Below are positions 12,401-27,400 of a stretch of 64,000 bases of DNA, in pieces. The stretch's first letter is position 1, and every line of letters starts with the position of its first letter. The stretch lies in assembly GCA_024362935.1 (NCBI GenBank), contig JANCRA010000025.1, positions 13,232,936-13,296,935 of the forward strand, in the 5' to 3' direction. Position numbers and translations under genes: made by a program. Under the pieces are notes generated by a model. The model worked only from the letters and a program-made list of their open reading frames with translations, did not search any database and had not been told where the DNA came from. This DNA is from Setophaga petechia. Lineage: Eukaryota > Chordata > Aves > Passeriformes > Parulidae.

Positions 12401-15400
12401 ACTGCATTATCTCAGTCTTACCTTGTAGCGTGGAGCAAGTTTTAGCAGCTCCCTCAGTGGTACATCAGAGCCCACCACACCCAGAAGAATGCCATGGGAT
12501 CGCTTTAACACAAAGAAAAATCCATTTTCAGAAGCAAAACCTGGTAGTTTTATATCTGAAACACACATTATTGTCTCCCTAGTAGTTTCTCACCCATCCC
12601 CTCTAGGCTTGTGTGAAAGTGGTTATTCAAAACCAATTAATATACTTCAAAAACTCAATAGAGGTTATTCCAGTGTTTATGGAGAAGAGTATTTCTACAC
12701 AACACTAGCCAGTATTCACTGCTGAGATTCAGAAGTAACATAAAATCACCGAAAACAAGTTTTGAGTGCAACCCCCTGCATTCAGTATGTGTAAATACCA
12801 AATAGGTCAAGAAAATAATGCAAACTGACATGAATAGGTTGATAAATTGGGCCAACTAAATCAAATGCCAAATACAAAACTGTTAAGCCAGAAAAAAGGA
12901 AATCCCCCCTCCATGGCGTGGGGATCTGGTTTTTAAATAAGCATCTGGAGAGCACTATGGAAAAAATACACACAGGGCTCCCACTGCAGAGCTGTGCTAA
13001 TGCAGGCTATGGCCAGCCCCAGGTGGAAAGGGCACACAGTCACTTGTAGCACCTGGATGAAGAGTTTACCCCTTGTACAGCACTGATAAGGCACCATCTC
13101 CATTTTAAAAGGACGCTGAGAAATTAGAAATGCTACAGAAAAGAGTGTCTAAAGGGTTTCTAACCCCAGAGGAAATGCCCTTATCAAATTATTGAATTAA
13201 TTCAACCTTTTTAATCTTATCAAGATAGACAGGTTTGATTTTATGGCAGTGTAGAAGATGCTTCCCATGAGAACTTAATAAAGGGTACAGGCTTTTTAAT
13301 CTGAGGAAGCCATTATGACAGGAAGGTGAGGTCAGACAAATTAAAAGCAGAATTTAGACACCAGTTTTTCACTGAGAGTTAGAAACTACGAGAGAGAGCT
13401 TGGGCCTGGATGCCTTTCTTCAATGATGCTTTTGCCAAAACCAGGATATTTGGCTCATCTGTGTGAGATGTAAAAGTCTGCAATAAAATGCAGACTAGAC
13501 AAGGTAATGATCTCTTCCAGCCTGAAATTTCAGGGTCTGTAAACTAGGCTTGGTTTGAAAATGGAAGGGATAAAACAAGAAGCATCATATATAAGGGGTG
13601 TTTTAAAGAAATCACAGACTATCATTCTGACAGATAAATGACCACCCATCCACCCTGCCAGAGCTCTGCTGCCTTCCCTAAAGGCTGAATGTCTGGTAAG
13701 AGGCTCTTTGGCTTTAAAATCCCACAAAGTTCTGCTGCCTCTGCCTCACTTACCGTCTCGTTCTTCTTGCTGAACACTGGCATGGCCACTGTCGTCATGA
13801 GCAGCAGGCTCTGAGCCTGGGATGCAAAGAGCTGCCACAGAACAACAGGAGAACTTGTGTCAGCAAGTGCAGCACCCCTGGGAGCACCAGTGCAAGGAGC
13901 TGCAACTCCCAAGGACCCCAGATGTGGGCTGAAATTGGCCACCTCCTTGCCTCCCACACTGCTCGGGAAACAGATGGCAACACTGTTAAATACTCTGTGT
14001 CCAAGAGGACTGTGGGATGGAGGCTTGTTCTTGTGGGGTGATGAGGATGGGATGAAAGGCAGTGAAATGCATTGAAGAGTTGTTTTAATGAAGAGACAGG
14101 AACCTGAAGAAGTGGTGGCACAATTTATACCCACCACTCTTTGTGAGTGTAGACACGAGCACTTACAATGAGTGCAAATACACCAACACAAACAGCACAG
14201 AATGGAGAAAAACAACACAAACATGAGCAAAATCACAAACAAGGTATACTGCAAACATATGAATGCCACAAATGAAAAGTACCACAAACAAATATTTAAA
14301 TGGCACAAATACACACAAAGCCTACTAATATACACTTGTTACTCAACCATCTAAGCTCATGAAAAAGAGACAAAGTAACGATCCAAACAGATACACCACA
14401 GTGAGCTATCTCTATGAGGGATACAGGACATGCATATGTAATGGGATAAGAGCTGTTCCCAATTCAACAGAGAACAAATACTCTAAAAGCACATGAGAGG
14501 AGGTAAAACAGGCAAGTCATGTACAAAGGAGTCTCCCAAACACACCCAGCTATCAAAAGGTTCTAATCTTTTGCCACCAGTAACTCCTTCCATCTCTGGT
14601 TTGATGTGAGTAGCAAGGCAAGAAATGACCTCCAGTCCCTACTACAGAGCACACTGGGAGCCATAAAGGAGCAATCTAGTCACTTGATGGAGATTTGGTC
14701 TTGGTATCTCGAGTTACTTCTCTGGATGATTTTTTGTGGAATCTTCACATTTACAGCAACGCTCACACTAACACACAGCAAGGAAAATTCTCTTGCACTT
14801 ATTGGACATGTGGAAAAAGAGATCAGGTGAATTAAGCCACTGCACAACACAGACAGCCCTATCTACTCTGAACCAACAGCACAGCTCTCCAGTACATCCA
14901 GCATTTCCTCTCCTCTTCTTGGCAGTGCAAGAGGAGACCCTTAGTGCTGCAGCCCCCACCCCCTGCAGATGTACAGGCCAGCTGTGGCTGTGAAGGCTGG
15001 CACTGACACACTGGCTGGCACAAGGGAAACAGCACATGCACAAAACACAGGGTGCAGTTACCTCCTCAGACTGTGGCAGCTGGTGAAAGACATGGATGAA
15101 CACACAAATGAATACATGAATGGAGGAATGAATCAAAGACAGGACAGGCTGGGACAGAGGAAGAGAATGGCAAGACAAGAGGCAAGAAACAAGATGCAGA
15201 AAAACAACGTGCAGCAAACAAATGCCTGTGACTGCCTTGGGAAGTGTGACTCTATACACCACTGTCAGAGGTGGCAAATCTGCTGATAAAATAAACTTCC
15301 TGAGTGATGAGTAGCATTTCTGGAGGCTTTGATTAATACACTCAAGTACCATGTCCCAGCCCTTGTTTGGTACAGCTCGTGTAGCAGAAGATACCCCACA

Positions 15401-18400
15401 TCACCCTCACAGAGCCAAATGTCTTCCCACAGGGCAGGCCTGAGACAAAGCAGGGGGCATTGAGAGTTCTGACTGGTCTTTTGCAGTGTGTCCTTTGCCC
15501 ACCAGGCTGGCCTCAGGACCACTGTGGTGAGTAAGGTCTTGCTAGTTTAAGGAGGGAAAGAATGATCCTGCTGCCTCAGCTGAAATCTCTATCTTTGAGG
15601 AGCAAACACTTTGCAGTTAGCTACTGGGCTGGAGGAAATCAGCCTCTGTGACCCCACCCTGAGCCAAGAATGATCTATTGTGTGAATAATCCTTTAGAAG
15701 GCACCCTGCTTGCATAGAAGCACATCTTAGGTGATGTTGTGCCTGGCTGATTAGTCCTGGGCACCTGAGTCACTGCAGATTCATGTCTTAGTCTGCATGC
15801 ACACCTCAGCTCCAGGAGCAAGCAGAAAAGAAATATTGTCTGTCTCAGTAGAGCCAGAGACCAGTAATTTCTATCTACCAACCACTCCTGGCTTGTTCTA
15901 CCTAATTTTCAGGGTCTTATTTGGGGTTTGGCTCGTGCTGGAGTCCTTACCGCGCTGTCCATGTAGGCTTCGGTCCAGATGATGTCGTGGTCGTGGTTGA
16001 TGACCATGGGCCGGCTGAGCACGTGCAGGTACTCCATGACATTCTCCTGGACATCTGCCAGCGTGGAGATCTGAGTGTAGTAGCCTTCATGGAGAAACAG
16101 AGCTGTGAGTCACTCTGCTGACACATCTCCCCTGTTTCTAAGTGAGTGCAAAGCTAGAAAACTGCATGTCAGAGACTGAATGTATCTACCCAGCCTGGGT
16201 AATCTGCTCTTTGTAAAATGGGCCTTGACATGCCTCGTATCCAAAAGCATCTGTGGAAATCTAGAGTTTCAAAGCAGTGGTTCTGATCTTCTAAAAATGC
16301 TGAAGCTATGTGCAAGATGAGAAGTCTTGATATAACCAGATTTGTGCAAAGCAGATGTAAAATGTTGCTTTGGGTGTCAGGAAAAACCTTCCACTGATCA
16401 GAGTGCCTTTAGTCTGGAAGGCCAAACATATGCAAGCAAAGGTTTTCACCAGGCTACCCACTTGCCCTGCCCTATTTTATATTAAGATCAAATTCCCACT
16501 CCCTCTTCCAGATATTTTTCCAACACTCTTCAGTCTGCCTAGCTTTACATCCAAGGATGGCAACTACTTCCATCTACACACCGGAAGCAGACTAAAAAGT
16601 GCAAATTACCTATTCCCAAAGCTTTGTCCCTGCAGCTGGACACAGAGCAGTCTCTAAAACTACAACAAGGAGTACAGGAGAAGGATGTTCTCAAGTTCCC
16701 AAAAGGCCCTCAGAAGTAGCTCTGATTAGAAGCACTAACACAGAGTAATGCCATAAGGATTCTTGTGTGCTGCTTCTCACCACTGGCATTAGTTGCACTT
16801 GGTATAAAACAGAATACATCAGACAGATGGAAGACTTTCCAATCACCAGGAAAACACTTTCCAAACACCAGGAAAACATGTGAAAGGGCTCATGTTCTGA
16901 TAAGCTTTGTGATGTGCAAACAGATTCAGTGTGCTCAAAAAGAGACCAAAAGAGTTATACAACACATTGAAACAGAAGAACCAAAACCAGGGAGCCCTCT
17001 GCACAGCTCAAATCTGGTGAGAATGCAAGAGCGCATTTTTGTTACCTGGTTATTCAGAAGAATGCATTCTGACATTTTACAGTGAACCAACAGTACCATG
17101 AATTCTCTGTCACTGATCTCCTGGCTGAATATAGAAAATATCTAAAACCCAGGGGTTTGCTTCATTTAACAAAACACAAAAATATTATGTGCAATTCATA
17201 GTGCTAATTAGATGAATGCCTGAGCCTTGAGCACCCCCAACTCACAGACATTCTGCAGATCAGCAACTCTCCTGTCAACTGTTTTCAGCAGCAACTGTTC
17301 CCATGCATTTCATGCTCTGCTGGAACCACTGCTCGAGCTGGAAAAGTTTGTACCTGACACCCAGCTTCAGTTTTCCCTTCCTTGTTTATACAGGACAGTG
17401 ATGTAACCAGTATCGCTGTCTCCAGAGGCCAGCTCATGCCCAGACATGGATGGCTTTTTTTCCCTTTCTTCCTCTGTTCTTGCAGACTCTGACAGTGCTA
17501 ACTTGACTTTTTAACTGGCCCCAAATGCATAGAGGTGACTCACCTACTGTGGATGGATATTCTCATTCACTTAGTTTCATGCCAGATAGAGAGAATAGTG
17601 GGTTTGGGGTGGGATTAACAAGCTATTTTGGTAGCTCAGTGGAAATCACTTACACACAAAGAATTTGGCCAGGATACCGGGGTTAACCTGCAGACCTTGT
17701 GAAAATTGCTGTAAAACCTTTAAAGCAGCAATGTTTGTTTTATGTCTCAGCCAAAAGATGTCAGGCTCTCTAACAGAGCTTTAGACAGATTGTCAAAAGC
17801 CAGCCACTGGGACACAATAAGCACAGGGGACTTAGGTGGACTACAGCCAGCATGAATCTTGGTCATAGTGTCCCTTGGCATGGTGACAGGAAAATGCGGT
17901 GGCTCAGCACGGAGCACTTGTGTTCGTTGGACACAGGCACACTTCACGTGGGCCAGCAGGGTCTGATTTTTCCTTAGGTTGTCTTCCAAGCAGGGGCTTG
18001 TGGGCCCCAGCAGTGGTGGGTGAGCCCTGGAGGGGTGCAGGGAGGTTGGGCACCATTCCCACACAGCACCTTTGTTGTTGCAGGCGATCCATTTCACGTT
18101 CGGCGCAAAAGTGACCTCCCGTCCTATGAGGTACGTGAACACCCGGACCTAGGAGCATGCAAAGACAGCAGAATGAGGCTGCAATGTGCTACCAAATCCA
18201 AAAGGCTGAAGTTTGGCATCCCCTTGTACACTGGTGTGAATGTGGTAAGAGCAATTGCTCTGCCTTCACACAGAGACAGGAGCCTCTTGCACCATTTGTT
18301 TCCTGTTTTGTGGCCTGGAACTTAATTTCCAATTACAATAAGCCCAGAAAGCCAAGTAGCACCCAGGATCATCTGAATAACAAAGCAAAAGTGCAAATTC

Positions 18401-21400
18401 TGTTTGATTTTATGATAGCAGCTCTGCCAGGCACTCGGCAACCACATGCAGAGAGGTTTATAGCTCCCAGGAATCCTTCACCCAGGGGAACAGCTGGCCA
18501 CATGAATCATTTAGAGAGAGCTTCACCATTTCTCTTGCATTTGACCACCAACAAAAGAACTAATCCTGAAATAAACTGTTTTAACAGCCCCCTGCTCTGC
18601 TCTCTCAGTAGGCTGCTTCTCTCCCTTTGTGCATTGCTGCTAGCTGGGATGAGGAAAACAAATAAATCAGGAGGGTTTAGGATGAGCAGTGGTCTATTAC
18701 ATTTTCACTGCCAGTTCTGCTAGTGCAAGCCCGTAATCACAGACATCAGAGTAAACAGGGCTGGAAGGCACCTGGAGAGACTGTTTGGATCATTCCCCTG
18801 CCCATAAGAACTCAGAATAGCCAAACCTTTTCTGAACAGGACCAGTTATAAATAGTCGTACATGGAATTAAAACTCTTAGCAAAAGTTGGTTTTTAATTT
18901 TGAAATACTCAACTTAGTCTCTGTAATCTTATCAGGAGAACATTTAGATTGCCCACACCTTTAGAAAACAAAGTGTATGAAAAAGAAAATCTTCCCTGAC
19001 CTAGAGATCTGCATTTATAATCCTCTCACCTCAGAAATCATCCCAGTAGGCTCCTGCCTGGCTGCTTTGTTTGCATTTACAGTCAGGTGCCCATGGGTAC
19101 TCAGGTACTGCAATATGTGAATGCTCAGCTTTGCCTGATATCCAGGCTCATGCTCTTCTCCTCCCAGCACAGCAGAATAGCCCCCTTCCCTCCCTTTCCA
19201 TTTATCACTTCCCAGCCAAACCTTCCGATCGGGCCAGTTGTACTTTTCAAAGACAGCTTCATAATCCTCCACGGCTCCATCCGTGATCAGCATGATGGCT
19301 TGGTTACACAAACCTCCTTGGCCAGCATCTCTGAACTGCAAACAGAGAGGGAGAGCACTGCTTATCCACCACAGGCTGGTTTTGAGGAACTGCACTCTAT
19401 TTATTCACAGTGGGCCACACATCCTGACTTCCACTTGCAAACCTCATGCTGCTCAGAAAGAGGATTGTGTTTGCATGATGCATATAGATTTTTTTATTTA
19501 TACAGCCTTGCCTGGCACATGCAGACACAGGAGGCTTTGCAGAAGTAAAATAAGGAGGAGAAAATAAGTGCTGTGGAGGAAGGGTGTGATTCCCTGCTGC
19601 TTCACATCTTGCACAGTCGCATTAGTTTATGCAAAACAACTGTGGATTGACCATAAACACGGCAATGCTGATTTGACAGCAGTAACTGTCACTTTTTATG
19701 GCAGAAAATGTGAGAGGAGTGGGAAATCAGACTCATTATTTCAGGGTGAATCCATCAATCTCCCAAAGAACAGCAAAGAAAGGCAGGAGCATATGAAAAA
19801 AGAAGGCTACTGCCATTGGAGCTGGGAAAGGTTATGGACGTGCCAGCTAGAGAGGCCATACACTGACATGACAGATGACCTGTTATTTATGCACAAGAGA
19901 GATTTCAGGCAGAGCAGAAGTGCACCAGGACTCTGGTACAAACACTGCCATGCTCCCAAGGGCACCTGCAGAGGTGTTGGACAGATGTGCTCCTACAAGC
20001 AAGACAGACTCTGTCTGCCCAGCCAGGGAGAGCCAGCCTTGGAATGCTGCCTGCCTCCTGCTCCATGTGCTTCCCATGCCCTCAGGTACCTGCTCTGGAG
20101 AACTGAGGGCCTCCTGCAGCACCAACACAGTGCTAAAGCCAGCAGCAGAGGCAGCTGAGGACATCCCAGGGACAAAACTGAGCAGCCACTTGGCTGCAGC
20201 TGCCAGCTCAGTGGCTCTCTGTGCTTCTCCTTGTCCTGCCTCTCACTGCTGCCATGCTCTGAGAAGGGAATGCTGGATCAACAGAGAAGGGTGCAGAAAC
20301 TGATGCAGAGCAAAAAAATTATGGAAGAGACAACAGCTCTCCTGCTAACAAAGATTAATGACAAGTTATAGCACAAGATGAGGAGTATACAGGACACCAG
20401 CTGAAGGGTGATTAAGGTTACATCAAACAGCAGCAATTTCAAACTGGAGAGGATAGTTATATCTTATGAAAAAAAGGTATCCAAATGGCACGATTAATTG
20501 CATAAAATGAAATCCCTGGATGGGACAACCAGAGCACAGGCCATGAACTGGGAGTTTTTAGATGTTTAAAGGTTCAATTCCCAGCTCCTTTAGGGTTTGG
20601 TCATGCTATGTTATAACAGACAAATGCCTTTACCAACAGGGCTGGTCCTGTGGTTCCACATAACATCATGGCCATGAATACCTTAAAGCCAGTTCCAAGC
20701 CCAGATTTCCCCAGTAATTTCACCACTCGTTACGAAATTACTGGGCTCAGGGCTAATATCACTATAAGATCCCCTTCTGCCACCATCTATGTTATCAGTC
20801 CTGCCTCATCCAACTTCACACAGCACCTGTAACTACACTGCAGGAAGAATGGATTCAACAGCTTCTGAATGATCAGAGGTACAAACCCTCTCTGGCTGTG
20901 CCCCTGCCTGCATCACTGAGCAGAACCAGGACAGATGAACAGGAGTGATCAGAAGGATGCTGTAACAGGGTCATTTGTAGCTAGTTGCTCTCAGGTGAAA
21001 CATCTCTGGGAAATACCAAGTCAGGATGAAGTGTCTGGATGTGCTCCTCCTCTCTCATGTCCCCACAGCAGCACATTCAGAGGAGAGCCAGGCAGTAAAG
21101 GCTAAGGATGTATAACAGGAACAAGCAAAGGATGCTCTTAGCAAAGGAGAAAAGCAGGTGAGAGCCTCATGGGATTTTGCTAAAGACCAGCAGGTAGGAA
21201 AAAACCAAAGCCTCAAGTGAGCTATTTCTAGGGCAGAGATCAACTGAGTGCAGATTAGCAGGGAGAACAGACAGTGTGAGTGTCCATGAGGGAGGCACAG
21301 GGTGCAGGAGATGCTGTCAGAAAGAGGCTCAGATACAGGAACTTTGTGGTTATGAAAGCAGCTTATTCCAAACTGTTGCAATCTACAATATGTCTGTTTG

Positions 21401-24400
21401 GATTATTATTAAATTAACACTTAATTAAGGTCACCCACCATTTCATCAAACAACTTAAGATCTCTTCATGAAGCTTACTTCAGAACTCATAATTCTGAGA
21501 TACTGAGAAATTGGATGTTGTATCAGAACCAGCAATCTCCTAATTACAGGAGTAGATGATATTTTCAACAGGGAAAATGAGATCATCAGTGTCATAGAAA
21601 TGGAGATTAAAAAGACAGATTTAGAAAACAAACGAACAAGAGGTAATCCCTGGTTTTTAGGTCCTTTGTGACTGGCTGCAGCTGTAGCAAATGATCTGAC
21701 ACCATTTGCAGCAAGCTCTGAGCATAATTCCCTGCTCTGACTGAAGTCTCAGGAGCATGAAAGAAGGGGAGATGAGGAATAACATGTCCACAGAAGAGCT
21801 GTCTGAAGAAATGCAGGCTAGAGCTGGGTCAGTGAAGGAGGCACAGAGCTGTGTATCTTCAGTCACGTTGCCAGGACTAAGAGGCATGATCTAATTAATT
21901 CAGGGTCACAGTTTCCTGCACTCCCTTGTTTGCTCATTGCCTTTTACTCTGCAGTTATAGGCTGGCACAGAGCTCCCAGTGAAGAGATTGGAACCATCAG
22001 CATGGCCCAGAGATGTGCAGGCAGGCGTGCTGATTATGTGCATGCCTGACCAGGGGACTGAGCAGCCCCTCTCCATCTCTCCTGCCCCATTATTTATGCA
22101 GACCTGCCTCTGGAATGGCCTCCAGAACTACTGAAAATTCAAACTTGGTGGAAAGCATCTCATGGGGAGAAAATCAGCAGTAGACAAGAAAACAAAGCCA
22201 GTGAAGGAGAAATGAGAAAGGGCATTAAGCAAGATAGTAGGAACTGGTAAACAGGAAAGTCTGAGCTTTGCATATCCTGAAAAATATGCTGTAGAATCTG
22301 GGTCCATAAAAATGTGACTGGAATCAAGAAATTCTAAGTGTTCATAGAAGAAGCAAGAAAGGGAGTAAAAATAGTATGATGCCAGATGATAAAAAAACAG
22401 AGAGAGATGGTCAGGCAGAGATGCTTTAGAGCCTCCATCCTTTATCATAAAAAGGAAAGTATTGTAATGGCTGGGTACCTGCTGAAGTGATAAGAAACTA
22501 AGAAAAGAATGAATGAATTAGAGGCAGGGTCACAAAGTGGCAGGGTTAAAGAAAAAATTAATTTAAAACATTTGAATAATCTGTCCTCAGCATGAAGGGA
22601 AAGAATTGCAGAAGGTGTAGCTGAACTACTTGCCTCATGGGCTGAGACTTGACTGGGACTATACAAGATCCCAAAGGATGAAGAGGCAATCAACAGAAAA
22701 CACAGCAAATGGACAAACCCTCCTTAAACATCTAGCATGCTGCTAGAAAAATTAGTAACACATGCATCTTGTCAATGCATAAATGAATACACACAAGTGA
22801 GAGGTGAGAGGCCACAAACCTTTGCTTACTTAAATCAGCACACTGGTTCATTCTTTTTATGGCACCAGTTTGCTCAAGTTACTCAGAATTCTATGTCCCA
22901 CTGAAATCCAGTCTGTTACCAGTTTCATCACTTTTTTCCACCTATAGCCATTCTGGAATGACCCACTCAATTAAATTCAACGTTTATGTGATTCCTGAGA
23001 TCAACAGTGAGTCAAGGCACAATTAAATCAGCCTGGTGGTAAGAGGAAACATTCTTCCAAGGTGGCCTTGGAAAGCAGAACTTGGCTTTTCTTGTCCTCT
23101 ACAGGGTGGGAAAAGCAACAGCTTTCAAAATACTTGCTCTGAGTGCATCCTGAGAAAGGAGGACACATGCACATTGGAAAGCAGAGGCAGTGGCTTGAAC
23201 ACAGAAGAGGAGGGTGGATACTGCCTGGGGAGGGATGCTGCAGAGACACATCAGCTGAATAGGAATTAACAATGTGACAGTGCCTGAAAAAAAAACTGTA
23301 GCTGTTATCTTATGTCCTGTTAAGAGGACTAAGGTGTGTAAAACAGGGAAGGCAATTATTCTGCTCTGCTTAGCACCTGATAGCTCTCAGCTGCAGCATT
23401 CACACACTGTTGGGAGGGTGCTGTTTCAGGGGAGGCAGCCTGGAAGCAGAACAAAGGGGTATAAATCCTGCAGGAAAAAGGAGAGAGAACAAGGCAGGCC
23501 AAGCTTGTTGAAACAAGGAAGAGAAGAGAGCAGCAAGACAGACTAAAATTCAATAAATAAGAAAATACCTCAAAAGACAGCACTTAACACCTGAGATTTT
23601 TAAAGCACTTCATAAATGTGTGCTTAAGAGCATGGCTTCCCTTGGATGCATATTTTATTGAAACCACTTGGTTTGTGGCTAAATTGAAATGGAGAGTTCA
23701 AGTGGTTTATTGAGCATGGCAGAGAGGGACAGGGGGGGTTTCTGGCTAGCTGTTCTCCTGAAACTGATCTGCAAATTGTGTCATGGATTAAAATATGCCC
23801 TGTCTCCCCAGAGAATAATGGAGGAGAACAAAGACAGTGAGAGATTTGTGCTCTTCTTCAACCCCTCTTTGCTACTCATACCTCATTGAGTGGGTCTCTG
23901 CTGGGCTATTAATTCTGTAAGCAATTGGACTGAGGAAAATTACCAGAGAAATTTTGCAGCCACTTTCATTACAGATATTATTACTGGTTGTCTCTTGTAA
24001 TCAGCAAAGCCTGTTTCATCAGTGTGATGCTGCAATTTTCATTCTCCTGCGTGTGCTCCCGTGAGCAATAACAGCAGAGCCTGAGGAACAGCTGAGAGTG
24101 GGAATTTTGTCTGATGAGAAGGGGGTGGTCAATTCCACCAAAGTTCCCCCTTTTGCTGACTGTGACTGTACAGATTTGGTTTAGGGCACACTGACAAAAA
24201 CCTTTTTCCTCTGCTATTACAGGGCTAAGAAACTTGGGGAGATGATTTCAGAGAGCCCTTAAACCCCATGAGCACTTGGCAGGGACACCCTTTTATCTTA
24301 AGCTGTGCTACTTGCAGAGCCTGGGGTGCTCCAGCTGCTGATATTCAGGCACTCTGTTTCACACATTTCTTTGGTAATAAAGATAGTGTTTTATGGATGG

Positions 24401-27400
24401 CCATTTCCTAAGCACAGAAGAGCATGACACCTTTCCTCATCTGCAGGTGCTCAATGCCTGAGCCTTCTCCCCACACCCAAGGTGAGCAAAAGGCATGAGG
24501 GAAGCAGTATTCACCTTGTGACTGAATAACAGCAGAAGGCTCTATCACCACTGGGTGCTGCACTGTCCAAGAGCAACCTCAGAGCTGTTTAGAGCTTGTT
24601 GAGCAAGACAGACTCAACCAGAATCAAGATAAGAGATGACTGCTGAAACTGTTGACTGTATTTTTTAATGCTAAATAAAGAGAAGAAATAAATTCTTTAC
24701 CCACCAAGGAGTTTCTTCAGTATTACTGCATTGGAGTCACATTAGTCCACTGAGGTGCATGGACAACACTCCCTGGAGGTATTTTTGGTTCAGCTGTTTC
24801 AGTGGAGGACATATTTTGTCTCAGCTTTTAAGGACCCCTTCCAACCCAAGCCCTTCTATGATCCACAAGCACACTACAGACAGTGCCATGGAGGGATGGG
24901 GATGGTTCTTGGTCCTTTTTCTTGTTATCATTCCTTAAGAAACAGAATTAAATTGTATGGTTTCCTCCAGGCTACTGAATTTCCTATTCAATGAGGCAAT
25001 GAATAATTTATGGTTCTTTTCAGAGGGATTAATTCTCCTGTACCTGTGATTTCTTCCCCAAGCACTGACACTCAGCAAAGTGACATTGAAATAAATCTGA
25101 AGAATAATCTTCCATGTCTTCATTATCATCACTGCTCACTAATAACATTACTTACAACCAGAATTGTGGCCCTCAGCTATCAGTTGTATTTTATTGCCAC
25201 CATCTGTAAAGGTGCCTGGACAATGCCCAGTTGTGGGGCTCATTAAGAAAACTCACAAAGCCACAGCTTTGCTGGCTCTTGATCCTCCCTGGGCAGGGAC
25301 TGCTGGCTGTGGACACCATGCACAAAACAACACTTCCCTTAAGATGGGTGAGCCATGCACACTGCTTGTGACAAATTTGGGATCCATGAGATTAGCTCCT
25401 GCCCACTCCCCACTGCAGCAGCCTGAGGGATGTGCTGTCACTGGGGGAGAGGAGTGCAGGGCTGGGAAGGGACATTCAAGCCCCACACCAGCACCAACTC
25501 TTACCTCTCTCAGGATTTTGAAGGACTCTGTCAAAGCCTTGCTCACAGTCCCCACTCCTTTTGCCTGCAGTTCCTCCACCAGCTGCTTGAAGTGCTGGCA
25601 AAAAGAGAAGGAAAAAAAAACAGGAATGAGTTGCAGGCAGGGTGTTCCCTTTGAGCAGGGCAGAAAAGGGTAGCCCAGAAAAGGCTGTGCCCATGCAGCT
25701 CCAGCAGGGCTGCATTTCTCTGTCTCTGGACTGTGAACCACTGAGGATCCATGTAAGATCATGGAAGGGGCAAAACTACTGTAAATCTGATTTGCCCTTA
25801 TCTGCTCCTTCAGGAAAAATAAAACATCCTGTGCACCCAGAAGCAACAGCATGGGGAAAAAGAAAAAAATTGAATGCTTGTCTAGGACTTAAGCAGCATT
25901 GATCTGCTTAAATTAAACCCTCTCTGCAAGACAGTGTTTAGGATGTTTGGGAATCCTTTGGGAATCTCTGCAAAGGCAGCACCCTCTGTAGCCATACTCT
26001 GTGGCCTAGGGCTAATCTGGGAGAGAAATCTGGTTGTTGAAGGCATACAGGGATGTAGTAATACAAATTAAAAAATTGAAAGAAGAGGAAAACAAAACAG
26101 GAAGAGAAGCTAAAAATACCAGTCAGCCAGGAGGGTGGTGGAGCAGCTGGGCACAGGCTGGCCACCTCAGGGCTGCTGAACCCTCCTGGATCAGAGCAGC
26201 AAAACCCTCCTCAGAGAGGACTTGCTGGCAATCCACCCTGATGAAGGATGAGGCCAGGTTGAGAACATACTCACCAGGAAAGGACTGATTATTCTCATTT
26301 CTGAGGGCTGAGGATGTGGGGTGTCTAAGATGGAAACCTTTTTCCCTCTGCACACAGTTTTTAATAAGGCAGCCTGGGCTAGGTCTGCTGGCGGTGCAGC
26401 AGGGGGGACCAGGGAAGCTGTGGCTGCTGACCCCGTGTCACAGCAGCCTGGGGTAATTCAGGGTGAGCCACAGAGCCTGCACACAGCCCTGAACTGGTGC
26501 TGGCTTCTGAAATGCAAACCCTGTTCCTTGTCCCTGGAGTTTCATCTCACAGCATCTCAACCCCGTGCTCTGCCTACATGAAGGGAGCTACCTGAGTTAC
26601 CCTGAGAGGGGCCTGGTACTCACCTCTCTGTTATCTCTGTCTGCTTGGACCAGGATACCCTTAAAACAGGGCTCAATAAAATGAACATAATCATTGTACT
26701 GCAAAGAGAAAACGAGAAGAAAGGGGTTGTCATGGGAGAAAATTCACAAAATGGGTTCACGTCCTAGGTGCATGTACAGAAAGCAGCATGGAACATGATG
26801 CCATTTTATACCCATTTCCCTTAAAAATTGTTTATGGCAAACCAGGATTTTGATGACTCTTCTGTTTGTTTGAGGAATGCATTAATTAGTGTTTTGCTGA
26901 GTTCTAGCTGAGCATATCTAAACATACAAACTTACTTTTTTTCCCACTCATAGTACAAGTCCTCACTTTATGAACTTGTATCCCTGGCCTTGCTTCTAGC
27001 ACTTTCTGCACACAGTTTTCACTTCTGGAGACTTTGTGAGCCCCCAGCTGAACCTTGTAACCTGAAGTTTGAAGCCTCTGGTGCACAGCTGAACAATAAC
27101 AAAGCAGGTTAGCACACATCCACTGGACTGGGGTAATTAGGGGAGTGGATGATTCCAGGCTGTAACATGTGAGGAAAAGCTTGGTAAGGCCCCTGTGAAC
27201 CTTCTCCTGCAGGGTTCAGGAGAGTGCAGTTCCTAAGAGGCCACTGATGCTCAGGATCAACAGGAACTTAGGTCAGGCTATAAGGTCTCTGAGGCAGCAG
27301 CTTCTTGGTGTGAGTGCAGTAAAGAAAAATTTAAAAAAAATCTCTCTACATACATATATATAAACATGGTATTTTTCTGGGATTGTTTTTGAAGAACAGA

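Noticed and set aside
13622..14335. 237-codon minus-strand open frame as a gene of its own
   Set aside because: It contains exon 14 and simply reads on into both flanking introns. The exon's splice sites and homology explain the coding part.
19336..25504. A nested gene such as LRTM2 within a CACNA2D4 intron
   Set aside because: LRTM2 is nested in CACNA2D4 on the opposite strand in mammals, but no leucine-rich-repeat frame appears in any intron here. It could lie beyond the left edge.
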